Numbered from the stretch's first letter, positions 18,557 through 27,779 are shown. The stretch is DNA of 64,000 nucleotides from Flavobacterium pectinovorum (GCF_022802975.1 NZ_JAFEVZ010000015.1:1-64000), one strand, 5' to 3'. Notes: generated by a model from the letters alone, not told the origin. Numbers and translations are program-made.

Positions 18557-19369
18557 ATGAATCAGTCAAAAAGGGGAGAATTTTATGGTCAGACTAACAA
18601 AACGATTTCTCTTGAAGGAATAACGCTCACAGATACTGTATATACCCTCCCTAAAGTCGACTGGCACTATCATGAGCATGCTTATTTTACATTTATCCTG
18701 CAGGGAAATGTAATTGAAGGAAATAAAAAAGAAGTTTATAATTGCTCACCAGGAAGTTTGCTGTTTCACAACTGGCAGGAATCTCATTATAACATCAAAC
18801 CAGATGGTTTTACCAGAGGTTTTCATCTTGAAATTGAAAAAAAATGGTTTGATGATTTGACAATAAACAGCAATAATTTGCAAGGAAGTACCTCGATCCT
18901 GAATCCGGACATCAAACTTTTGATGTATAAAATATTCCGGGCAACTAAAATCGATGATATCCAATCTGATCTTTCCACACAAACTTTATTGATCGAAATA
19001 CTGTCAAAACTAAATGGTGATTCTCAATCCGTTTTACATAAAAATCCGAAATGGGTTTTAATGATTGACGAAATTCTCCATGATCAATTCACAGAAACTA
19101 TAACGCTCGATTATTTATCAAAAATACTAAACATACATCCTATTCATCTTTCACGGGATTTTTCAAAATATTTTCATTGCAATTTGGGTGAATATATCCG
19201 GAAATTAAAAGTAGAGAAAGCATTGTCTTTAATTGGTTTGCAGAATAAATCTTTGACTGAAATAGCTTATGAGTGTGGCTTTTCTGACCAAAGTCACCTT
19301 ACACGATCATTTAAAGACGTTAACGGTTTAAATCCTTCTGAACATAAAAAATTGCTTTTCAAAAAATAA
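18557..19369 (+). CDS. AraC-family transcriptional regulator (cupin-type sensor)
   Basis: This 270-residue protein has an N-terminal cupin-like sensor with histidines in WHYHEHAYFTFILQG (about 36-50) and PGSLLFHNWQESH (about 66-78). It has a complete C-terminal AraC DNA-binding domain: first helix-turn-helix LDYLSKILNIHPIHLSRDFSKYF, second LTEIAYECGFSDQSHLTRSFKDVNG, and the terminal GLNPSEHKK. The ligand is unknown. It is followed after 75 nt by the frameshifted serine hydrolase gene, which it may control; that is inference from proximity only. Confidence 0.88.
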   Translation: MNQSKRGEFYGQTNKTISLEGITLTDTVYTLPKVDWHYHEHAYFTFILQGNVIEGNKKEVYNCSPGSLLFHNWQESHYNIKPDGFTRGFHLEIEKKWFDDLTINSNNLQGSTSILNPDIKLLMYKIFRATKIDDIQSDLSTQTLLIEILSKLNGDSQSVLHKNPKWVLMIDEILHDQFTETITLDYLSKILNIHPIHLSRDFSKYFHCNLGEYIRKLKVEKALSLIGLQNKSLTEIAYECGFSDQSHLTRSFKDVNGLNPSEHKKLLFKK

Positions 19370-19444
19370 GTAAAATGTTAATTCTGTACAATTTTTTGAA
19401 TTTGTTGCGCCGTAGTTTTACATTTTAACACTTATAAAAATCAT

Positions 19445-21110
19445 ATGATAAAACAAATCTTTTTATTATCAATACTATTTTTCAATAACATTGTTTCGGC
19501 ACAAAATAATAATCTGATAAAAACCGATGAAATAACGACTGAATTACATAAGCGTAATATTGGCCAAATTACCTTTATGAATGGAAATATTCCTTTAGAT
19601 CAATATACCGAATCTGATTTTCTCAAATCATTCGAATTAAAACGCAAATCAGACTTGAACATCAGAGTTTTTATGGATAATTCTGTCGCGAATTATTTAC
19701 ATCAATTAAACCCTAATTTACCTGCAGAAAAGCTTTTACAAACAGGGAACCTCCAATTTTCATTTTATATTGACAACAAGTTTATTTATAAAGAAAATAT
19801 TAATTCCGGATGCAATTTCGGATCAGGAGGCAACAAAAATACTTCAACGACATTTAGGGTTCCACTTACCAGCTCAAAAGGAGAAGACTGGTGGGCAATA
19901 TACATGTGGGACAGATTTAAAGATAATGGCGGAGAAAAAGCTTTGACTGAAGGTACGCATAAACTAAAAATAGAAATTCGGCCTTATCTTAAAAAAGGTA
20001 TTACTACCGAAATTAAAACGGGAGATCTAATAGCAAAAGGTGAAATCCAGCTTGTTATAAAAAAACCAAAATTAACAGCAAAACAAATTGAAGTTCAGCC
20101 CATATTACCAAACAGCGATTGGGAAGTCTCGAATTTTCCTTTTGACAAAAAAAAGATCGAAAAGCTTAATAATGATATTGCAAATTATAGTTTGAAAGAG
20201 ATAACAAGTGTAGTTGTTGTTTATAATAAAAAGCTTTTAATTGAAGAGTATTTTAATGATGCAAACAGAAATACTTTACATGACACCCGTTCAGCAGGAA
20301 AATCTTTTGCATCAACATTAATGGGAATTGCCATAAAGGATGGACATATTAAAAATGAAAATCAAACTTTAAACAAATTCTACGAGTTAAATAAATTTGC
20401 AAATTACGGAACAAAAAAAGATAGTGTAAAAATAAAAGACTTGCTAACCATGAGCTCTGCATTTGAAGGTTCTGATATAGATGGAGATTCGCCAGGAAAC
20501 GAAGAAAACATGTATCCTACAGATAACTGGGTAAAATTCGCTCTAGACTTACCTATATAAATCTAAAACCAATGGCAGCAAATGGGATTACTTTACAGCC
20601 GGAACAGTTTTATTAGGCGATATTATAAACAAATCTGTTCCTAATGGATTAGAAAAATATGCTAATGAAAAACTTTTCAAACCATTAAACATCACTAATT
20701 ACCAATGGCAATTTACTCCGCAAAAAGTGCCTAATACCGCAGGAAGCCTGCAAATGACATCGCTTGATTATGCAAAATATGCTCAATTGTACAAAAACAA
20801 AGGTCTTTGGAATGGCAAACAAATTCTTTCTCCAGACTGGGTTGAAAAAACTTTAACTCATCAAATTCAAATTCCCGAAAGAGAGAATCAATTCTATGGT
20901 TATTTGTTTTGGAATAAGACTTTTACTTTTGAAGGTAAAGACTACGAAACGTATTATTGCGCTGGTAATGGAGGAAATGAGTTTATAATCTTCAACGATT
21001 ATCCTATTGTAATTATTATCACTTCAAAAGCTTACAACAAACCTTATGGACACGCTCAGGCTGATAAAATTGTACTTGATTATGTACTGCCTTCTATAAT
21101 AAAAGAATAA
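19445..21110 (+). pseudogene. Serine hydrolase of the beta-lactamase/PBP superfamily, interrupted by a frameshift
   Basis: The first part (19445-20560, 371 residues) has a signal peptide (NIVSAQ), an N-terminal domain of about 200 residues that I do not recognise, and the start of a class-C beta-lactamase-like domain with the nucleophile motif S283-x-x-K286 (RSAGKS). Translation then stops in ...FALDLPI. Shifting frame by one base at about 20555-20560 restores YKSKTNGSKWDYFTAGTVLL and continues to the natural end at 21110, including the late AGNGGNEFIIF strand that replaces KTG in this family. So one indel breaks an otherwise intact gene. It is either a recent inactivation or a sequencing error. 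Confidence 0.85.
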
Positions 21111-21159
21111 AATTTACTTTTTTATTTATTCAAGCCGATAATTTCAATTTATAGAAAAC

Positions 21160-21195
21160 AAAAAACCCGATCTTTTCAGATCGGGTTTTCTATAA
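21160..21195. terminator. Bidirectional terminator between the serine hydrolase and rpmA
   Basis: AAAACCCGATCT (21162-21173) pairs perfectly with AGATCGGGTTTT (21178-21189). On the minus strand a TTTTTTGTTTTC tract follows, marking the end of the rplU-rpmA transcript. Confidence 0.9.
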
Positions 21196-21210
21196 TAATT
21201 TATCTAATGA

Positions 21211-21471
21211 TTATGCTTCGAATGGAAGGATAGATACATAAGATTTGTTATCTCTTTTCTTTTGGAACTTAACAACTCCATCAACTTTAGCATGTAAAGT
21301 GTGATCTTTACTAATGTAAACGTTTTCACCTGGATTGTGTTTTGAACCTCTTTGTCTAACGATGATGTTCCCAGCAATAGCAGCCTGTCCACCAAAAATC
21401 TTAACGCCTAGACGTTTTGATTCTGATTCTCTACCATTCTTCGAACTACCGACACCTTTCTTGTGAGCCAT
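21211..21471 (-). CDS. rpmA: 50S ribosomal protein L27 (bL27)
   Basis: This 86-residue protein begins MAHKKGVGSSKNGRES, the N-terminal arm that reaches the peptidyl-transferase centre, and continues with RLGVKIFGGQ and GNIIVRQRG as in all bL27. There is no Firmicutes-type cleavable leader. It lies 24 nt after rplU on the same strand, the usual rplU-rpmA pair. Confidence 0.98.
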   Translation of the reverse strand: MAHKKGVGSSKNGRESESKRLGVKIFGGQAAIAGNIIVRQRGSKHNPGENVYISKDHTLHAKVDGVVKFQKKRDNKSYVSILPFEA

Positions 21472-21495
21472 GACGTATGAGTTTAAATATTGTTA

Positions 21496-21939
21496 TTATT
21501 CTTCTTTAGCTTCTTTTTTTGCTTTTGGAGCTGCTGCTTTTTTTGCTTTTGGAGCTGCTTCAGCTTCAGTAGCCGGAGCTTCTTCTGCTACAACTGCTTT
21601 TTTAGCTGCTGCTTTTTTAGTTCCGCCTGCTGCAGTAATACCTTCAATTACAATTTGTGTAAGATATTGTCTGTGACCATTTCTCTTTTTGTATCCTTTT
21701 CTTCTTTTCTTTTTGAAAACGATAACTTTATCACCTTTTAAGTGTTGTAACACTTTAGCTTCTACTGAAGCACCTTCTATAGCTGGGGCGCCTAAAGTTA
21801 CATTTCCGTTATCGTCTAATAAAAGAACTTTGTCAAAAGAAACTTTTGAACCTTCTTCGTTAGCCAAACGGTGAACATAAACCTTTAAGTCTTTGCTTAC
21901 TTTAAATTGTTGCCCTGCTATCTCTACGATTGCATACAT
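21496..21939 (-). CDS. rplU: 50S ribosomal protein L21 (bL21) with Lys/Ala-rich tail
   Basis: bL21 binds 23S rRNA in the large subunit. Residues 1-100 are the standard protein (MYAIVEIAGQQFKV to KRRKGYKKRNGHRQYLTQIVIEGI). About 45 further residues form a low-complexity tail of lysine, alanine and glutamate (KKAAAKKAV... to KKEAKEE). Ordinary bL21 is about 103 residues, so the tail is an extension; similar tails occur in other Flavobacteria. It is the first gene of the rplU-rpmA operon, with a strong promoter at 21970-21999. Confidence 0.97.
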   Translation of the reverse strand: MYAIVEIAGQQFKVSKDLKVYVHRLANEEGSKVSFDKVLLLDDNGNVTLGAPAIEGASVEAKVLQHLKGDKVIVFKKKRRKGYKKRNGHRQYLTQIVIEGITAAGGTKKAAAKKAVVAEEAPATEAEAAPKAKKAAAPKAKKEAKEE

Positions 21940-21969
21940 ACCAAATTGATTTATTGATTTTTAAGGATG

Positions 21970-21999
21970 CAAATATACAATTAAAAATTTAGTATGCAA
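21970..21999 (-). promoter_or_regulatory. Promoter of rplU-rpmA (TTG-N19-TATATTTG)
   Basis: The minus strand reads TTG (complement of 21997-21999), 19 nt, then TATATTTG (complement of 21970-21977). This is a near-ideal Bacteroidota vegetative promoter, about 30 nt before the L21 start. Confidence 0.8.
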
Positions 22000-22142
22000 T
22001 CTCTTATTTCAAAAATATTTTCCCTGCTTTAAAGTCTGCTTTTCAAGGCGTTTGATTCCATTTTCAAAAGAATTTAAAAGTAAAAGATTGTTAAAATATA
22101 ATCAAAACAAGCACCAGTTTTTAAATAACAACTAAAAAAAGG

Positions 22143-22150
22143 TATTTTTG
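22143..22150 (+). promoter_or_regulatory. -7 promoter box of the M16 peptidase operon
   Basis: TATTTTTG followed by ATG (not used as start) lies 61 nt before the first peptidase start. The -33 region is T-rich without a clear TTG. Confidence 0.4.
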
Positions 22151-22210
22151 ATGTAACATAAATCAACTCTTGAATACCTACTCTTAGGTAAATATAAATT
22201 ATTAATCTTT

Positions 22211-23533
22211 ATGAAAAATTCAATAATGATGTTAAGTGCTGCACTTATGCTTGGCGGAGTAGCTAATGCCCAAAAAGTAGCTTTTGAAGAATACAATTTA
22301 GACAATGGCATGCATGTTATTCTGCACAATGATCCTTCTGCCCCTGTTGTTATTACCTCTGTAATGTATCACGTAGGTTCAAAAGACGAACGCCCTGACC
22401 GAACGGGTTTTGCACATTTCTTCGAACATTTATTATTTGAAGGAACCGAAAACATAAAACGCGGCGAATGGATGAAAATCGTTACCGCAAATGGCGGCGT
22501 TAACAATGCCAACACTTCTGACGACAGAACGTATTATTATGAAGTTTTTCCATCAAACAGTTTAGAACTGGGATTATGGATGGAATCTGAAAGACTGATG
22601 CACCCAATTATTAATAAAATAGGTGTTGAAACTCAAAATGAGGTTGTCAAAGAAGAAAAAAGAATGCGCTACGACAATCAGCCTTATGGAAACATTTTAC
22701 CTGAGGTTAAAAAATACATGTTCAAAAATCACCCGTACCGATGGACGACTATTGGTTCGATGAAAGATCTTGACGCTGCCACTCTTGAAGAATTTCAGGC
22801 TTTCAACAAAAAATTCTACACCCCAAATAATGCCGTTTTAGTTGTTGCCGGAGATTTCGACAAAGCCAAAACCAAAGAATGGATTCAGAAATACTTTGGA
22901 CCAATTCCGAAAGGAGAAGTTTTGAAAAAACAAACTTTTACCGAAGAGCCAATTACTCAGACGATCCACGCCACTTACGAAGATCCGAACATTCAGATTC
23001 CGATGGTAGTTGCCACTTACAGAACGCCTTCGATGAAAACCAGAGATGCAAGGGTTTTAGACTTAATATCTTCTTATTTAAGTGACGGGAAAAGCTCTAA
23101 ACTGTACAAAAAAATAGTCGACGACAAAAAAATGGCCCTTCAAATTGGCGCCGTAGGTTTCAGCCAGGAAGATTACGGAATGTACATTTTGTATGGTCTG
23201 CCAATGGGCAAATACACCACAGCTGACATTTTAAAAGAAATGGACGAAGAAATTGTAAAAATCCAAACCGATTTAATTTCCGAGAAAGACTATCAAAAAT
23301 TACAAAATAAATTCGATAATAATTTTGTCAATGCAAATGCAAGCGTTGAAGGAATTGCAGAAAATCTAGCCTCTTATTATTTACTTTATGGAGACGTGAA
23401 TCTTATTAATACCGAAATCGACATCTACCACTCTATCACCCGAGAAGAAATCAGAGAAGTCGCTAAAAAGTATTTAAATCCTAATCAGCGTTTAATTTTA
23501 GATTATGTTCCTTCAAAAAAAGTTCAAAACTAA
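22211..23533 (+). CDS. M16-family zinc metallopeptidase (catalytic subunit)
   Basis: This 440-residue protein has a signal peptide (ending GGVANA, about residue 20) and the inverted zinc motif HxxEH as H69-FF-E72-H73. The distal zinc glutamate lies in the EVVKEEKRMR segment about 76 residues later (E148 or E149). M16 peptidases work as a chamber of two homologous halves; this one supplies the active half. The gene for the inactive half follows after 12 nt in the same operon. Location is periplasmic or outer-membrane-associated. The natural substrate is unknown; related pairs degrade small peptides and signal peptides. Confidence 0.92.
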   Translation: MKNSIMMLSAALMLGGVANAQKVAFEEYNLDNGMHVILHNDPSAPVVITSVMYHVGSKDERPDRTGFAHFFEHLLFEGTENIKRGEWMKIVTANGGVNNANTSDDRTYYYEVFPSNSLELGLWMESERLMHPIINKIGVETQNEVVKEEKRMRYDNQPYGNILPEVKKYMFKNHPYRWTTIGSMKDLDAATLEEFQAFNKKFYTPNNAVLVVAGDFDKAKTKEWIQKYFGPIPKGEVLKKQTFTEEPITQTIHATYEDPNIQIPMVVATYRTPSMKTRDARVLDLISSYLSDGKSSKLYKKIVDDKKMALQIGAVGFSQEDYGMYILYGLPMGKYTTADILKEMDEEIVKIQTDLISEKDYQKLQNKFDNNFVNANASVEGIAENLASYYLLYGDVNLINTEIDIYHSITREEIREVAKKYLNPNQRLILDYVPSKKVQN

Positions 23534-23545
23534 GAATATCGAATC

Positions 23546-25594
23546 ATGAAAAAAATACATACAGTTTTAATCCTTTTATTCCTTACCGGAATTATGCAAG
23601 CACAAGATCGACCACAACCAAAACCAGGAAAATCACCAGTTGTCAACATCAAAAAACCACATACTTTTGTTTTGGCAAACGGCATGAAAGTTTTGGTAGT
23701 TGAAAATCATAAATTACCAAGAGTAAGCTTTAATCTTACATTAGACAACGCTCCTTTTACCGAAGGAAATAAAAAAGGCGTTGACGAGCTAACCAGCAGT
23801 CTGATTGGAAACGGAACCAAAAAAACTACAAAGGAAGCATTCAATGAAGAAATTGACTTTTACGGAGCAAATATCAATTTTACTTCTCAGGGAGCTTCTG
23901 CAAGTGCTCTTTCCAAATATTCCGGACGAGTTTTGGAACTTTTGGCAGAAGGTGCTTTACAGCCAAATTTCACTCAGGCCGAATTCGATAAAGAAAAAGC
24001 AAAAATGCTGGAAGGCCTTAAAGCCGACGAAAAAAGTGTTCCCGCTATTGCCAGTAGAATTGTAGATGTTTTGGCTTTTGGAAAAAATCATCCTTCGGGC
24101 GAATTTGTTTCTGAAGAAACCCTGCAAAATGTTACTCTTGCTGATGTCCAAACTAATTACAACACTTATTTCGTTCCTGAAAACGCCTATTTAGTTATAG
24201 TGGGTGATATTAAATTTAAAGAAACAAAAGCTGCTGTAGAAAAACTTTTTAACGGATGGAAAAAACAAGCTGCTCCAAAAAACACCTATCCAAATCCTGA
24301 GAACGTTTCTAAACTTGAAATTGATTTCGTAGATGTTCCAAATGCAGTTCAGTCTGAAATTTCATTAGTAAATACTGTAAGTTTAAAAATGAGCGATCCT
24401 GATTTTTTTCCTGCCGTAATTGCAAATCAAATTTTAGGAGGTGATTTTAACAGTTATCTGAACATGAATTTACGTGAAAAGCACGCCTGGACGTACGGTG
24501 CAAGTTCAAATATTGGAAGCGGAAAATATGTAACCAAATTCAAAGCTTCATCGGCTGTTCGAAATGCCGTTACAGACAGTGCCGTGGTTGAATTTATAAA
24601 GGAAATTAAAAGAATCCGAACTGAAAAAGTTTCTGAAGATGTCCTGAAAAACGTAAAAGCAGGCTACATCGGGCGTTTTGTAATGCAGGTTGAAAAACCT
24701 CAATCAGTTGCGCGCTACGCATTAAATACCGAAACAGAAAAACTACCGGCTGATTTCTACGAAAAATACATTCAGACCATTAGCAACGTTACCATTGAAG
24801 ATATTTATCGCGTGTCGAACAAGTATTTCCCAATCGACAACATGAGAATTGTAATTGTCGGTAAAGGGTCTGAAGTGCTTCCGGGTTTAGAAAAACTCGG
24901 AATTCCGATTTCTTATTTTGACAAGTATGGAAACTCAATTACCAAACCTGTTTCTAAAAAAGAAGCTCCTGCCGGAGTAACAGCAAAAGTTGTTTTTGAT
25001 AATTACATTAAAGCAATTGGAGGAGAAAAGGCCGTTTCATCCGTAAAAACATTATTCATGAACGGAACAACTACCATTCCGCAGGCACCCGCTCCTCTAA
25101 CTTTTATTTCAAAATTAGATTCTAAAGGAAAAATGATTGTTTCTCTTTCTATGGGAAGCATGGCTTTAATGAAACAGGTTGTAAATGAAAAAGGAGCCTA
25201 TATTGAACAGCAAGGGCAGCGCAAAAATTTAGAAGGCTCAGATTTAGCCGAGATGAAAGCTAATGCTGCTCCTTTTGAAGAATTGCAACTAAGCAAAAGA
25301 ACCGATTTAACCGTAAGCGGAATTGAGCAGATAAACGGTAATGATGCTTACTCCATAAAAGATGGTAAAACAATCTATTTTTATGATGTAAAATCAGGTT
25401 TAAAAGTAGCCGAAACCAAAGTAAAAGAACAAAGCGGACAATCAACCACACAAACCACTTATTTTAATGATTACAAAGAAGTAAAAGGTGTAAAAGTTCC
25501 TTTTAATTTAATACAAAATGTAGGTTTTGAATTAGATATTAAAATGTCTGATATTAAAATAAATGAAGGAGTTACTGAAAAAGATTTTCTTTAA
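23546..25594 (+). CDS. M16-family peptidase partner, catalytically inactive, with C-terminal extension
   Basis: This 682-residue exported protein (signal peptide to GIMQAQ) has two M16-type modules. The position of the zinc motif reads ELTSSLIGNGTK, so HxxEH is missing. The conserved R/Y segment of the second module is present (LREKHAWTYGASS, about 311-323), as expected for the substrate-binding half of an M16 heterodimer. Residues about 475-682 form an extra domain (from VFDNYIKAIGGEKAV) like the lipoprotein-type beta folds attached to other Bacteroidota M16 proteins. Twelve nucleotides separate it from the catalytic subunit gene. Confidence 0.9.
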   Translation: MKKIHTVLILLFLTGIMQAQDRPQPKPGKSPVVNIKKPHTFVLANGMKVLVVENHKLPRVSFNLTLDNAPFTEGNKKGVDELTSSLIGNGTKKTTKEAFNEEIDFYGANINFTSQGASASALSKYSGRVLELLAEGALQPNFTQAEFDKEKAKMLEGLKADEKSVPAIASRIVDVLAFGKNHPSGEFVSEETLQNVTLADVQTNYNTYFVPENAYLVIVGDIKFKETKAAVEKLFNGWKKQAAPKNTYPNPENVSKLEIDFVDVPNAVQSEISLVNTVSLKMSDPDFFPAVIANQILGGDFNSYLNMNLREKHAWTYGASSNIGSGKYVTKFKASSAVRNAVTDSAVVEFIKEIKRIRTEKVSEDVLKNVKAGYIGRFVMQVEKPQSVARYALNTETEKLPADFYEKYIQTISNVTIEDIYRVSNKYFPIDNMRIVIVGKGSEVLPGLEKLGIPISYFDKYGNSITKPVSKKEAPAGVTAKVVFDNYIKAIGGEKAVSSVKTLFMNGTTTIPQAPAPLTFISKLDSKGKMIVSLSMGSMALMKQVVNEKGAYIEQQGQRKNLEGSDLAEMKANAAPFEELQLSKRTDLTVSGIEQINGNDAYSIKDGKTIYFYDVKSGLKVAETKVKEQSGQSTTQTTYFNDYKEVKGVKVPFNLIQNVGFELDIKMSDIKINEGVTEKDFL

Positions 25595-25637
25595 GATTCT
25601 GAGTTGCTAAGTTACTGAGATTCTAAGATTTTTTTTT

Positions 25638-25680
25638 AACCAGAAAGGCTGTCGTAACTGACAGCCTTTCTGGTTTTATT
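25638..25680 (+). terminator. Intrinsic terminator of the M16 peptidase operon
   Basis: AACCAGAAAGGCTGTC (25638-25653) pairs perfectly with GACAGCCTTTCTGGTT (25660-25675) and is followed by TTATT. Confidence 0.85.
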
Positions 25681-25691
25681 GATATTCTTTT

Positions 25692-25757
25692 TGTCAGGTT
25701 GAGCGGAGTCGAAGCCCTTTCCAATTGGGACGCCCTTCGACTTCGCTCAGGGTCACT
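25692..25757. repeat. Imperfect palindromic intergenic repeat (GAGCGGAGTCGAAG type)
   Basis: GTCAGGTTGAGCGGAGTCGAAG faces CTTCGACTTCGCTCAGGGTCAC with a 21-nt centre. The arms are related to those at 33867-33933. Such GTCA..GAGCGGAGTCGAAG units are a common dispersed element of Bacteroidota intergenic DNA. Confidence 0.65.
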
Positions 25758-25804
25758 CTACAACAACATTTCACATCTCACAAAAACCATTTCACAACCA
25801 AAAG

Positions 25805-26671
25805 TTACTTTTTAGCCGACAAATAAACCCCAATCAAAATAACAAAAGCTCCAAAAAACTGAATTGGAGTCAGCATTTCATTATCCAGCAATCCCCAGAA
25901 AAAAGCCACTATCGGAATCAAATAAGTTACAGAAGTTGCAAATACCGGCGAAGACATTTGTATTAATTTAAAAAACAAAATATTTGCGATTCCCGTACCT
26001 AAAATCCCCAAAATCATTACAAACAAAACAGAGTACTGTGTCGTCTCCAGATGTAGTTTTTGTGTAAAATCGGTTGTACTTAAAATAATTAAAGCCGGTA
26101 AAAATAAAACTGCAAAATTCCCTGTTGTAATGCTCACTGAATTCAAATCGGATAAATATTTTTTGATCAGATTAACATTAATAGCATAACACAGTGTTGC
26201 AATTACAACCAAAATCAGGTAATAATAATTTTGCCCGGTATTACTCGATGCGCCATTCAAAACCAACAACAAACAGCCTACTAATCCGATAAAAACACCT
26301 AAAACCTGACGTTTTTGAAACTGAATCCCAAAAAATATAATTCCTAAAACTAATGTATTTAAAGGTGTAAGCGAATTTAAAATAGCCACAATCGAGCTAT
26401 CAACCTGTGTTTCGGCAATCGCAAAAAAGAACGCCGGAATAAATGTCCCGAAGAATGAAGTCAGGGCAACAAATTTCCATTGACGCAGGGAAATTTTCTT
26501 TAAACTCGAAAATCCAACAATAAGCAAAAACAAAGCAGCAAAAATAATTCGGAGCGAACCCACCTGAATAGCCGTTAACCCTACCAACCCTCTTTTGATT
26601 AAAATAAATGAACTTCCCCAAATTAGCGAAAGCAGCAATAAATAAAACCACTTTAATTGTTTTGCGTCCAT
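25805..26671 (-). CDS. EamA/DMT-family membrane transporter
   Basis: This 288-residue protein is almost wholly hydrophobic, with about ten predicted transmembrane helices in two EamA repeats. The first is marked by SLIWGSSFILIKRGL (about 15-29) and the family's proline-bearing LNSLTPLNTLVLGI. The second ends in FFGAFVILIGVYLSAKK. EamA proteins export or import small metabolites such as amino acids and nucleosides; the substrate cannot be assigned. It is convergent with the M16 operon and divergent from the HMA lipoprotein gene. Confidence 0.88.
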   Translation of the reverse strand: MDAKQLKWFYLLLLSLIWGSSFILIKRGLVGLTAIQVGSLRIIFAALFLLIVGFSSLKKISLRQWKFVALTSFFGTFIPAFFFAIAETQVDSSIVAILNSLTPLNTLVLGIIFFGIQFQKRQVLGVFIGLVGCLLLVLNGASSNTGQNYYYLILVVIATLCYAINVNLIKKYLSDLNSVSITTGNFAVLFLPALIILSTTDFTQKLHLETTQYSVLFVMILGILGTGIANILFFKLIQMSSPVFATSVTYLIPIVAFFWGLLDNEMLTPIQFFGAFVILIGVYLSAKK

Positions 26672-26729
26672 AAATCGTATTTTACTGCAAATTTGTAATA
26701 ATTTTAGGAACTGACCTTCTGATTTTTAT

Positions 26730-26737
26730 TAATTTTG
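26730..26737 (+). promoter_or_regulatory. -7 promoter box of the HMA lipoprotein gene
   Basis: TAATTTTG, then CAAC, lies 35 nt before the start codon. Confidence 0.45.
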
Positions 26738-26772
26738 CAACAAACATATTGACAAACTAAAATTATATATAA

Positions 26773-27153
26773 ATGAAACTTACAAAAATAATAGCATCGT
26801 TAGCTATTGCTGGTTTGGTACTGGTAAGCTGTAAAAAAGAAGAAGACAAAAGTCTGGCAGTCGCAAGAGGTGAAAAAACAGAAACACCAAAAGAACACCA
26901 ACCAATCGCTGCAGAAAATGTACAGACAGCCAGTTTTACAATCGAAGGAATGACTTGTGCCATGGGATGCGCTAAAACTATTGAAGAAGAATTAGCAAAC
27001 CTTGACGGTGTTGAAAAAGCAGCTGTTGATTTTGACAAAAAAACAGCAACCGTAACTTTTGATAAAACAATTCAAAATCCGGAGTCTTTGACAAAAGTTG
27101 TTCAGAAAACCGGAGACGGAAAAACATATAAAGTTTTGAATTTTAAATCGTAA
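26773..27153 (+). CDS. Lipoprotein with a heavy-metal-associated (HMA) domain
   Basis: This 126-residue protein has a lipoprotein signal (cysteine 20 in VLVSC), a charged linker to about residue 50, and then one HMA ferredoxin-like domain (about 53-122). The metal loop is GMTCAMGCAKT, with cysteines 62 and 66. That is CxxxC rather than the CxxC of MerP, CopZ and ATPase domains, so metal affinity may differ. It is probably anchored in the cell envelope, where it could bind copper or another soft metal. No copper ATPase or regulator is adjacent, so the role is open. Confidence 0.85.
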   Translation: MKLTKIIASLAIAGLVLVSCKKEEDKSLAVARGEKTETPKEHQPIAAENVQTASFTIEGMTCAMGCAKTIEEELANLDGVEKAAVDFDKKTATVTFDKTIQNPESLTKVVQKTGDGKTYKVLNFKS

Positions 27154-27190
27154 TTAAGACGATTATCTAATTCTGATAATAAACAATTTT

Positions 27191-27230
27191 AGACAGTATT
27201 AAACTCAGGTTTACTACTGTCTTTTTTTCT
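27191..27230 (+). terminator. Intrinsic terminator after the HMA lipoprotein gene
   Basis: GACAGTA (27192-27198) pairs with TACTGTC (27215-27221), followed by seven T. Confidence 0.75.
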
Positions 27231-27317
27231 GAATTATATTTCAATTACATTTTAACTGCATAATCCTCTTGAGAATAGCGGTAAAAAAATCATCAATTTA
27301 CACTACATATAAAAAGA

Positions 27318-27779
27318 ATGAATCTTAAGTTTAGTCACATAGATATTTTAGTAAATGACCTTGAATCAGCCTGTAATTATTACGCAAAAACACTTGGCGC
27401 TGAGATTTCAAAAAAATTTACATGGAAAAGAGATGAACTTCATGTCACATATGCTGTTGTAAAAATTGGTCAGGAACGATTTATGCTTGTAAAGCCTTTT
27501 TCAGGAAATTTAAAAAATCTTTTAGACACCAAAGGAGAAGGAACGATATATCGCCACTGCTATTCTACTCCTGACATTGAAGCTGCATTTGATGAATTGA
27601 TATCCAACGGAGTTCAGCCAGAGGACGAAAACGGAAAGCCTTTATCACGGGAAAGTCTCAATTCTCCGAGTGGAGTCAGAATTATTTGGCTTCCAAAACG
27701 TTTTGGTGAATTTTCAATTGAAATACTTGAAGAGACGGGACTTCAAGAATTTATGACAGAAGCATTTTCAGCACAATAA
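27318..27779 (+). CDS. VOC-superfamily (glyoxalase/bleomycin-resistance fold) protein
   Basis: This 153-residue single-domain protein has two beta-alpha-beta-beta-beta units. The first metal-ligand position is H in FSHIDILVNDLESA (residue 7). Late positions are YRHCYSTPDIEAAFDELISNGV (about 78-99) and FSIEILEE (E near 141). Possible functions include glyoxalase-like isomerisation, epimerisation or antibiotic binding; nothing in the context decides. It is monocistronic, closed by a terminator shared with gldD. Confidence 0.8.
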   Translation: MNLKFSHIDILVNDLESACNYYAKTLGAEISKKFTWKRDELHVTYAVVKIGQERFMLVKPFSGNLKNLLDTKGEGTIYRHCYSTPDIEAAFDELISNGVQPEDENGKPLSRESLNSPSGVRIIWLPKRFGEFSIEILEETGLQEFMTEAFSAQ

